From Ancistrus triradiatus (Eukaryota > Chordata > Actinopteri > Siluriformes > Loricariidae), in contig JAJAGP010001690.1 of assembly GCA_025084515.1 (NCBI GenBank), positions 62,001 to 126,000 on the forward strand: a stretch of DNA of 64,000 nucleotides, written 5' to 3'. The translations under genes and the position numbers were made by a program. Shown here one piece after another: positions 1 to 10,600 of this stretch (its first letter is position 1; each line of letters opens with the position of its first letter). The notes under the pieces are model-generated. The model was not told where the DNA came from. It saw nothing but the letters and a program-made list of their open reading frames with translations, and ran no database searches.

Positions 1-1314
1 GGCATATACGCAAAATGTAATTAATGCGATAAAATAATGACATAACTACTATAGTGTAAACACGTTCATTTATTCGTTTTCTTATCCGCCCAATCCTGGT
101 CAGGGTCGTGGGACAGCCGGTGCCTAGCTGGCGACACAGGGCGCATCGAATCGTGGACGTTAAGCGACACATACCTGTACTTTGCTTTTTTCTAATTGCT
201 ACTAGTGAATTGCCAATAGCCCTGATCACCCAACAGTGAATGTACAGTAACGTAAGAGCTAATGAACTACTGATCCCATAAAGCATTTCACTAGATGGTA
301 ATCTGCACAGGATACACAAGGATTACGTTGTAATGGTTTCAAAGTTACAAAGAGCTTCTCTGTACAATTTGAGATGGCTACATGACAATTTTAATTGTTT
401 ATATTATCAGCATCTATGTACAGGTGGACACATCAAATGAAGTTTCTTTAGATTTGGGAATGTTTTTGGGAATGTTAAAAATTACATGTATTTTGATATA
501 TTAAAATGTACTCGCATAAAAGGTTTTATTTCAGTTTTATAGAATCTGTTCCTGTGGTGAAGTTATTTAGGGAGTAATTTCAAAAGCTTCCAGTTAAGCG
601 TGCCACTGATTAAATCACACCCACACGGCCCACGGAGTAAAATGGACTCTCTGTTAACCCCATGACAATTAAGCACCATCTGCTCCCCTCATCCCCTCAC
701 CATCACCCGACTGCCTCCTCACCCGCTCTGTCCGGTCACTGATGCTGAATTATGCACAGTAAATGAATCTAATCCATGACCGATTGTGACTGACAGGCAC
801 AAAGTATTATTCAAATGATTCAAATAAGTCGGCTGCATTTTATTTACTACATTAAAGGTGACAGGTTTCAAGAACTGAGATCAGGCTTGGAAAATTGCAT
901 GCTTATAACTCGAAATTTCTCAGGAGAAAGGAAATTTCTAAGAAGAACCTGAAGGGTGATGCACTCGGGTAACTGCTAATCTAATCCTAGTAGATTAGTT
1001 ACCCACTGGTCCTTTTTGGAGACCTTGAGTGCATGCTTGGTCTGCATGGCGCATTATCGAACTGGTTCAGGTCTTGTATCATAGTACCCCCCCCCCCCCC
1101 CAGCTGGTGTCTGCTTTTCCTATTTTTTGCTTCATTCTTAGAATCTACAGCCTCTTAGTGCTCTACCATTTATCAGTATAAAATACACCCATGGTTCCAC
1201 GGTGAGACTTTGTCTGCTCTGAAGTGCACTGAATTTGGGAAAATACAATTTGCACAGGTTAAATAATATTAAAGTAACACGCTCACTGGAAAAAAATTTG
1301 TATACACTACATGA
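1..1314. other. intergenic, no gene recognised
   Basis: No exon with family similarity or good splice signals was seen on either strand. About 62-145 matches the first 80 or so bases of the dispersed repeat seen complete at 2806-3106. A run of 15 C lies at about 1086-1100. The rest is AT-rich and unassigned. Confidence 0.6.
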
Positions 1315-1330
1315 CGAAAAAATAAAGGAC

Positions 1331-1665
1331 CCAGATAGAAATGTTGGATTACTGCAAAACTCAGCAGGTAGTTAGGTCACAGGCAGATATGTAAATGATT
1401 ACAGGTGTGGTCTGTTTAAACACTGGGTCTTGCCACGAGAGGGCATAAAAGTACTTCCCTCGCTGTCTATAAAAAGGCTCTCAGATGCTACTTTTTGGTA
1501 GTGTACCTCTTGGCGAGAGTAGCCTCTAAGAGCCTTTTTATAGGGCAGTGGAGGAAGTGCTTTTAAACCCTCTTGTGGCAAGACCCAGTGTCTATTCAGA
1601 CCACACCTGTAATCATACGTAACTGCATGCCGAGTTTTGCAGCAATCCAACATTTCTATCTGGAT
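1331..1665. repeat. foldback MITE (long inverted repeat)
   Basis: The left arm (about 1331-1495) and right arm (about 1515-1665) are reverse complements over most of their length. Examples are ccagatagaaatgttgga against its complement near 1650, and ctataaaaaggctct on each side of the centre. The loop is about 20 bases. The same terminal sequence occurs at 8440-8575 at the edge of a damaged Tc1-like element, so this looks like a non-autonomous foldback derivative of that family: two inverted ends joined with the transposase lost. Confidence 0.85.
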
Positions 1666-1726
1666 ATTTCTATTTCTACGTAAATGAGTGTATATAATTA
1701 CTTAAAGATAATAGATTGATGATAAA

Positions 1727-1832
1727 TTGGTGCACTGTCTAGGGTTGTTCCTGCCTTGTGCCCTGTGTTGCCGGCTAGGCGCCAGCACCCCTGCGTCCCT
1801 GACTAGGATAAGACAGTAAAGGAGTGAATGAA
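1727..1832 (-). repeat. dispersed repeat fragment (same family as 2806-3106)
   Basis: Read on the minus strand it gives the family opening (cattcattcctttactgtc...), then the characteristic cctagccggcaacacagggc and caaggcaggaacaaccctag. It is truncated after about 105 bases. It is a non-coding, SINE-like dispersed repeat. Confidence 0.7.
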
Positions 1833-2805
1833 TTAATTAATGTTTAAAAGAGAAAATAAACCAATATGGAAAAAAGCTATGAAAGAAACCCAGGAGACAA
1901 GGAAAAAGCTATACTTTTAGTTCAGGTATAAGTTAAAAAAGATGTGCAATGAATCACTTTATTCCTTTGGTCTCTGTGTCTGGGGCAGCTTTTCTTAGAT
2001 ACATGGAGGAAAAGCAGTTGGGAATTGCTGAAATACACCATCGAACATGATTACTACTTTAAGCACGACTGTGTTAAGCTGGATGGTTTGATGCTTTTTG
2101 TTTGCTGATTGCTGCTTTACCCTTGTCACATGGGGGCATCCCTGGTCCAGTGTGCACTACTGACCTAGTCCCTGCAGGTCAAGCAACTCTGAGACTCATA
2201 GGGGAAGTAGAATGACTGGCAAAGTCAAACATGCAAACAGACAGAATACCAGTACCAGGGACAGGACCCAGGTGCTGGGATGGAACCTGGATTTAAGGAA
2301 GGCATGATGTACCAGGGAGAATCAGCAGTGAGAACTAGTGATCTGAGGAACAAACAAAATATCTGAACCTCATACGTGTATATTAAGGTTTTCTTCTATA
2401 GATCAGATGAGTGATTATACTGGAGTGTGATTACACTGGAACCGCAGTTCTTCGCTCTCAGCTTTAAGCTATATCTGATCTCATTTCCATTGTGGAGTTT
2501 CAAATTAGTATAAGGCTATTCGCAATAGTTATTAACTGTCACGTACGTGCCCCATAGCTAGCTTCTCATACACGCATGTGGATAATATCACGCCTAATTA
2601 CCAGGTGTGCTTAGCGGTATTTATAAGAGCTTGATACTGCACAAAATGTGATTACACACATGCCCAGATGTCTGGGGGCTAGCCATGAAGGTTTTGAAGA
2701 CATTTTGAATATTAGAAAATGCATTGATTATTATTAGATAATTTGTTTAATCTTTACTGGAACCCCAGAGTTAAGTCTAAATTACTAATATAATTACTTC
2801 TTAAA
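1833..2805. other. intergenic, no gene recognised
   Basis: AT-rich sequence without an exon, splice pair or terminal inverted repeat that I can support on either strand. Confidence 0.5.
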
Positions 2806-3106
2806 CATTCATTCATTTTCTTATCCACTAAATCATGGTCGCAGGAATGCCGATGCCTAGTGGGGGGCACAGGTCACAAGGCAGAAACAACTCTAGATGG
2901 GGCACCACATGCACTCACACAGGACACTTTAGAGACACCAATTAACCTAACACACATCTCTGAGATGTGGGAGGTAACTGGAGTTCCTGGAGTAAACCCA
3001 CATGGACACGAGAAAGGACGTGCAAACTGCACACAGGTGGAGTCCGAGGTCGGGATCGATCCGGGGACGCTGGAGCTGTGAGGCCACAGCGCCACCCTGC
3101 CACCCC
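2806..3106 (+). repeat. dispersed SINE-like repeat, near full length
   Basis: It begins cattcattcattttcttatc and ends in gctgtgaggccacagcgcca, about 300 bp in all. Both strands are open for about 73 codons, but the translations resemble no protein. Two truncated copies (62-145 and 1727-1832) are nearby, so the open frames are a by-product of a repeat. The 3' half has the features of a common fish interspersed repeat (agatgtgggaggtaactgga, then aaacccacatggacacgaga). Confidence 0.75.
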
Positions 3107-3354
3107 TTCTTAATCAATGAGAGTTTATTGTTTTAAATACTGAATTTAAAAAGCAGTCCTAAAAAGATGAATATGAGACAAAAAAAAAACTTTTTTTGCA
3201 AAGTCACACAGAAACAATAACCAAGGCTTCATGGTATAGGTTATCTTTCATTAGGAGAGAGAGATGAAGATATGATGCCACATCAGTGGAAACAACAAGA
3301 ATAATAATAAATAATAGAATTTTTAAGAATATTACTTTGTGTGCTTATCAATTA

Positions 3355-3700
3355 CAGTGGAGGCCAAAAGTCTGAGACCACTGCTGAAAATGCTTCTACT
3401 TTGAAACTTTCTCAGTATTCAATACAATGTTTTATATTACAAATCATGTAATCAGCATGACAAGTTTTTAACAAATTGTGTGCTTAAATTCAGAATCAAT
3501 TAGTGTTTGGTATGTTCTCCCGTTGCTGCAGACAGCGTGCACTTGCGCTGGATGGACTCCTAGTCTGTATAAAATTTTATGATCGATGTAGCTTCACAAG
3601 ATTCAGAAAAGCATTTTGTGATGTTACTTGAATGCTTGACTTTCTCTGTCCACATAAATGATCGATGGGGTCGAACAAAGCCATTGCAAACGCTATAGTA
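3355..3700 (+). mobile_element. Tc1/mariner end fragment
   Basis: It opens at a TA with cagtggaggccaaaagtctg and continues with agaccactgctgaaaatg, a typical Tc1-like terminal repeat of fish. Internal sequence to about 3700 is degenerate, and no transposase frame or second end is visible. It lies just downstream of the cnga4 3' end. Confidence 0.6.
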
Positions 3701-3993
3701 CCGATTCAGTAGTTGTTTATGTTTTGGTAGGTTTTTGTGCTTTCTTACAACCTAATTACTCACCAAGAAGTTCCCCTTTTAATTAGTATTAATTAAAATA
3801 GTTTATTATTAACTGCACCGCAACAGTTAGCAAAAAACAAGTGCCCAAGGTCACTTTGGTATAAAACGAAGAGCCGGTTGTTCTTTGGTCGTGGACCAGT
3901 GGCGTAAGTGAATAAAACGTTATTGCTGGTGCTTTCCTGTTCAGCGGATGCCACCTTGTGTTGAATTGAGGTACTGCATTTGGGTTTGGGTGC

Positions 3994-3999
3994 TTTATT
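3994..3999 (-). terminator. candidate cnga4 poly(A) signal
   Basis: Plus-strand tttatt reads AATAAA on the minus strand, about 160 bases beyond the cnga4 stop codon at 4157-4159. It is the nearest canonical hexamer seen. A further one lies near 3800. Actual use is inferred. Confidence 0.4.
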
Positions 4000-4156
4000 A
4001 GTGCTAAGATCAGTAAAAATGTCAGTTAGTCCAGCGCTCAGGTGTACACAGAGCGTAGGGGCATTTCTCATTTCTAATCTAATACCATAACGTGATGAGC
4101 TTGTAATTAACGTTGATATTTTCCTCTCCTGCTCTGTGTTTTCCATTTCCCATTTC

Positions 4157-4692
4157 CTAACTCTCTTTTCTATCCTCGCTCTTCTCTTTGACCTCTTTCT
4201 TCACTTCCTGCTCTTCTTCCCCTCCATCTCCCTCACCCCTCTCCCCCTGTGGCTCCTCTTCTTCCTCACCCTCACCATCTCCAACCTTTCTCTCTCTCCC
4301 GGCTTCATCCTCCGTCTCACTCCCAGCTCCCTCGGCCACGATCCCCTCCCAGCCCTCAGTCTGCAACTCCAGCTGCTCAACCCGTGTCATCATCTTCCGG
4401 GCACTGGACTCCAGTTCAGCCATCAGCCGGGCCAGCTTGGTCTGCAGAGTCTCCAGGCTGCTTTCAATACGCACCACCTTGTCCTCTGTCTTTTCCTCCT
4501 GGTCCTCGCCTTCGTCTGGATTCTCCAGCATGCCCATCTTGGTTAGGATCTGACGCCCCTTTTCCTCCAAGAGGCGCTTGGCAGCCGGGAACTCAGACAG
4601 GGTGTCCATCAGGTCCTCCTTCGACAGGCTGAAAAGGTCTGAGTAGCCGATGCTGCGGATGTTGGCCGTGCGCCGGTTACCTGACTTGTTGC
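4157..4692 (-). CDS. cnga4: cnga4 exon 7 (end of nucleotide-binding domain, leucine zipper, acidic tail)
   Basis: The acceptor ccatttaacttag precedes 4692. The exon finishes a split Gly codon and continues NKSGNRRTANIRSIGYSDLF, then the C-helix SKEDLMDTLSEFPAAKRLLE, the coiled coil, and a Glu/Lys/Gly-rich tail ending at TAG (4157-4159). The GNRRTA stretch holds the Arg and Thr that contact the nucleotide phosphate and purine in this family. Long open frames on the opposite strand here are shadows of this exon's biased composition. Confidence 0.95.
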
Positions 4693-7600
4693 CTAAGTTA
4701 AATGGAGCAATGGCATTGGTCATGGAGTGAGTGGTTTGATATTTAGTAAACACTTGGTAGATTATTTGTGAAATAACCAACAGAGCTACGTAAAACGAGT
4801 GTTTATTCATGGTATGATTTTTTTTTTTTTTTACATCCTCCAGGCACTTTATTAGGAACGCGTACCCAGTACTTGCACTCAGTAACCATTTTAGGAAGTT
4901 CACCTACCATATGAAATACTGACTGTTGCTCATCTGTCACTGTACAAGCTCCCCGTCTCTTTAATGCTTTAATGGAAAGGACCACAACTGACCAGATGGT
5001 ATTTGGTTGGTAGTGGATCATTCTTGGCACAATGACACAGCAATGTGTGTTGCGATTTTATTACCATTCTTTCATCAGAACTGCGTTCTTTGAAAACTGT
5101 GATGATTGGTGGTATGTCACTTCAGACCACTAGGTGTCAGAAGAGGATATGTGAGCATATATGTTTTTAGGAGATTAGAAGAAAAGTACGGACCAGCATG
5201 GTAACGCAAAACCTGTGTTGCTAATAAAAAAAACTTAAAGAAACATAAAGAATACAGTTCTTTTTATTAAAGAGAACAAAACAAAAACCTGCTCATTAAT
5301 AGAGTATGACAGTAGCTGTTGCCATCATGTGGTCAAAAATGGCACTGAAGAAGGACTAGACTAAAAACATTTATAAATGAAAGAAAATTACATTCCTTTA
5401 AAGCAGCGGTACACTTATACACATCTTTTGTTTTCAAACTCCAATGGAATCTATTTTAAACATTGTAATTCATACAAAACATGCAACTCATTACTGAACA
5501 AAACAAGATAAGGTGACAAATCACCTTAACAGTGGAATTATTACAAGTGACATGCATTGCATCTTAAATTAGTCTGGCAGGGGCGTTATTAGACCCACTT
5601 TACTGGGGCATGTTTTATCCTGGATTTCTAAGCAGAACTACAGGACACGCCACATATATTTACTACAGGAACTACATTTCCCATAATGCCCGAGCGTCTT
5701 TCTAAAAGCTTGAACGCTTCAGTCAGTTTCTTTCTGTTTTTATCTTGGTGTAATGGACATGCGCACATATTTAAAAGAAGGTCAGCCAGGCTGCAAATAA
5801 GATTACACCTGTTGTCATCGTCTATTTGAAATCACATCACTATATAGTTTTTATTTATTTATTTATTTTGTTTAACCTAATTTATATCCCTAAATTTCCC
5901 CCATTAGAACTTTTTGGAATGTGTTGCAGGCCTGAAATGCAGGAATGGATGTTAATTAACGAATGAAACAATAAATATTTTGGGTTCATACTGTCTGCAA
6001 TGAATAAACATCAATGTAAGGAACAATGCATGTTTTTTTATTTGCATTTTCAATACCGTCCCAACATTTTCTGATTTTTGGTTGTACAATACTAGTGGTT
6101 CCTACCTTTGATGTTCAGGATGCTGATCTCTCCAAAGAAGTTGCTGTCACCCAGCACAGCGTACTGAGTAACTCCATCATCAGCCACCACAGCTAGCTTC
6201 CCCTCTTTGATGATGTACATCTCATGCCCCACATCCCCTTTCCTACATACATACTCTCCGGGGCTATAAACCTAGACAGAGGCAATAAGAATCACTCTAC
6301 TTCTCACCACAGTATTAGCTTTTGACCACTTACGATGTCTGTCCTACCTGTGGGGTTAGTTTGAGTACCAGTTCCTCTAGCAGACTGCTCTCACAGTTTT
6401 GAAAGATGGTGACCTTGGAGAGGGTGGGTAAGTGAACACTCACGGCAATGGCCGTCTGCAGCGTGACTGGCAGCTGCCGGAGGATTTCGTTCTCCCGGGT
6501 GATCTTCCTGTTTCAGAGCAATGGTTAGTGGTACCAAAGCTATCTAGCTAGGTAATGTTTATTCATGTGAATGAAAAGTAAACTTAAGATGCCACTCAAA
6601 AACAACAGCGAAACAGCAATAAACCCACTTGTTGATGTACAAGTGTTGGTACCAGTTGTTGACCCGGTTCTGTAGTGCTCTGCTGATTCTTCTGCTTCTC
6701 AGGTAGCTCTTTACCAGCTCGTGATTGGGGAAGAAGACGTTGTCCTTGTCACGCAGGTTCATTATCACGCTCCCTACGCTTCCCACCACGGTGGCAAACA
6801 CCAGCACAGCAATCAGCAGGTCGGCAATCATAAAGAGATACTCCTCCTCACATGTCGGATCAGGGGTGTCTCCCACTGTGGTGAGGATCAGAGTGGAAAA
6901 CCAGAAGGAGTAGAAGTACTGGCGTCTTGTTGAAAGAAATTCGTCATTGGTGATGTTGGGGTAGACCCAGCTATCAGAGCCGAAGCCAACGTAGTTTGAG
7001 AGGGCAAAGTAGATGCATGCATTCCAGTGGATGAGGACGAAGATGATGATCATCAGTTTGGAGATGCGGAATATGTTTGGGTAAGAAGCACGCGTCTCCA
7101 TGCGGTCCAAGGCCTCAGAGAGACGAGGCCAGCGGAAAAAACGGTTAAGCCTCACCAAGGATGTGTGGACGCCCAGCAGCAAATAGAGCAGATCAGTGGG
7201 CAGCAAGGACACCACATCCCACAGGAAGCAAGAAGAATGTAGATAGCGCTTTTTCAACCTGGATTTATCTCGCACTAGGATGCCCTGCTCAAGAAACCCT
7301 GGGAATGATGACATGATTCTGTTATTCTCTTACAACCCTTCATGACCTTTTAACACTGATCACTGTTTCCAAATCCTGATCTCGGGGTGAACTAAGCATT
7401 GTTTTCTAGCTCCATCTCACACATTTTATTACATTAAGTGCCTACAGATCAAATAATGAGTAGTTTCAAGTGTTGGGAGCAGTGGAGTCCCTATTATTTG
7501 TAGTGTGTGGTCAGCCAGAGAAGTTGAACAAAAAACAGGTTCAACAGGTCCACAACTACACACTCTAATCAAGCTGTCAAAGCTACCTACCAGTATGGAC

Positions 7601-10600
7601 TTTGATGACAATGTCAGCCATGTAGATTAGGTCAGAGATGTAGTCTAAGGTGAACCATATTTCCTGATGGTTCTTCTCAATATCATAAAAACAAGCCCTT
7701 AAGAACAATGACAAAGATTTTAGGTCATTACAGACACTTTTAAAAGTAGACACCTATATGTCCAGTGAGGTTGTTTATGATTTACGCAACATTACCCAAT
7801 GCTATAAAGTTCCAGTCAGCTGGTGTTCAGTCTTTATAGCCACCATAAACTTCCTACCTGAGGATAATAACAACCCAGTTGTAGACAATGGGAAAGATCA
7901 TAACCTGCAACCAGGCATAGTAAAACTCCGCAGAGGGGTCAATCACCCAATCCTTCCAACTAAGAGACAGAGAGAAAGAGAGAGAGAGATTGATTATAAC
8001 AACCATAAATGTATTAACTGTATGAGACACACGTCAAGACCTTCAGGCTGCAGGTTGTCATTTCTGCCAGTTTAACCTGGCAGGGACATCAGAGTCATTT
8101 ATAGTGCACAATTATTTTATAGACTTTTTATTACCTGTAACACATTCTGCCAAGGACACCCTCTAGCAACAGCAGCCACTCTAATTTCCGGATGGATTAA
8201 GTATTATAACGTGTTAATGATTGGCAAAAAGGAGTGATTGCATTTGGGCATGCCAAAGGCCAGGTTGTGAAAGAAGTAGCTGAATTTGGGTCATCCGGGT
8301 CTACCAGCAGTGGCAAAAATACCAGTCTACAGGAAATTCTCATCAGAATTATGGGCGAAAGATGAAACTATTAGTTAGGTGTCAGTCACAGCTTATTAAT
8401 GTTTTGGCCAGAACTTTATATGTATAGTCATTGATAAAAAATAAAATACCCAGATAGAAATGTCTGTCCCAGATAGAAGGTGTGGTCAGATTAGACAATA
8501 GGTCTTGCCACAAGAGGTCAAAAAAGGCTCTCAGAGGATACATTTGGGTAGTATACCTCTTGGTGAGAGATCGTGGATTGCTAGACATACAGTGGTGCTT
8601 GAAAGTTTAGGAACCCCTTCGAATTTGCTATATTTCTGCATATGACCTAAAACATCATCAGATTTTCACACAAGTCCTAAAAGTAGATAAAGAGAACCCA
8701 GTTAAACAAATCAGACAAAAATATTATACTTGGTCATTTATTTATTGAGGAAAATGATCCAATATTACATATTAGTGAGTGGCAAAAGTATGTGACCCTT
8801 TGCTTTCAGTATCTGGTGTGACCCCCCTGTGCAGCAATAACTGCAGCTAAACGTTTCCTGTAGCTGTTGATCAGTCCTGCACACCGGCTTGGAGAACAGC
8901 TTCAACTCTGGGATGTTGGTGGGTTTCCTCACATTATCTGCTTGCTTCAGGTCCTTCCACAACATTTCCATTGGATTAAGGTCAGGACTTTGACTTGGCC
9001 ATTCCAAAACATGAACTTTATTCTTCTTTAAACCATTATTTGGTAGAACGGCTTGTGTGCTTAGGGGTATTGTCTTGCTGCATGACCCACCTTCTCTTGA
9101 GATTCAGTTCATGGACAGATGTCCTGACATCTTCCTTTAGAATTCTCTGATATCATTCAGAATTCATTGTTCCATCAATGATGGCAAGCCGTCCTGGCCC
9201 AGATGCAGCAAAACAGGCCCAAACCATGATACTACCACCACCATGTTTCACAGATGGGATAAGGTTCTTATGCTGGAATGCAGTGTTTTCCTTTCTCCAA
9301 ACATAACGCTGTTCTTTTAAACCAAAACGTTCTATTTTGGTCTCATCCGTCCACAAAACATTCTTCCAATAGCCTTCTGGCTTGTCCACATGATCTTTAG
9401 CAAACTGCAGACGAGCAGCAATGTTCCTTTTGCAGTGGCTTTCTCCTTGCAACCTTGCCATGCACACCATTGTTGTTCAGTGTTCTTCTGATGGTGGACT
9501 CATGAACATTAGCCAATGTGAGAGAGGCCTTCAGTTGCTTAGAAGTTACCCTGGGGTCCTTTGTGACCTCACCAACTATTACACGCCTTGCTCCTGGGGT
9601 GTTCTTTGTTGGTGGACCACTCCTGGGGAGGGTAACAATGGTATTAGATTTCCTCCATTTGTACACAATCTCTCTGACTGTGGATTAGTGGAGTCAGTCC
9701 TGCACACCGGCTTGGAGGAATTTTAGCCCCATTCCTCTGTACAGAACAGCTTCAACTCTGGGATGTTGGTGGGTTTCCTCACATTATCTGCTTGCTTCAG
9801 GTCCTTCCACAACATTTCCATTGCATTAAGGTCAGGACTTTGACTTGGCCATTCCAAAACATGAAAACTTTATTCTTCTTTAACCATTCTTTGGTAGAAC
9901 GGCTTGTGTGCTTAGGGTTGTTGTCTTGCTGCATGACCCACCTTCTCTTGAGATTCAGTTCATGGACAGATGTCCTGACATTTTCCTTTAGAATTCTCTG
10001 ATGTAATTCAGAATTCATTGTTCCATCAATGATGGCAAGCTGTCCTGGCCCAGATGCAGCAAAACAGGTCCAAACCATGATACCACCACCACCATGTTTC
10101 ACAGATGGGATAAGGTTCTTATGCTGGAATGCAGTGTTTTCCTTTCTCCAAACATAACACTTTTCTTTCAAACTAAAAAGTTCTATTTTGGTCTCATCCG
10201 TCCACAAAACATTCTTCCAGTAGCCTTCTGGCTCGTCCACGTGATCTTTAGCAAACTGCAGACAAGAAGCAATGTTCTTTTTGGAGAGCAGTGGCTTTCT
10301 CCTTGCAGCCCTGCCATGCACACCATTGTTGTTCAGTGTTCTTCTGATGGTGGACTCATGAACATTAACATTAGCCAATGTGAGAGAGGCCTTCAGTTGC
10401 TTAGAAGTTACCCTGGGGTCCTCGCAAACTATATCACACCTTGCTCTTGGAGTGATCTTTATTGGTCGACCACTCCTGGGGAGGGTAACAATGGCCTTGA
10501 GTTTCCTCCATTTGTACACAATCTGTCTGACAGTGGATTTGTGGAGTCCAAACTCTTTAGAGATGGTTTTGTAACCTTTTCTAGCCTGATGAGCATCAAC

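Noticed and set aside
2860..3095. Paired 73-codon frames on both strands
   Set aside because: They lie in a dispersed repeat with two more fragments nearby.
4136..4632. Three overlapping plus-strand reading frames rich in Ser, Pro and Leu
   Set aside because: They are complements of the Glu/Lys-rich end of cnga4 exon 7, which has splice signals and family similarity.
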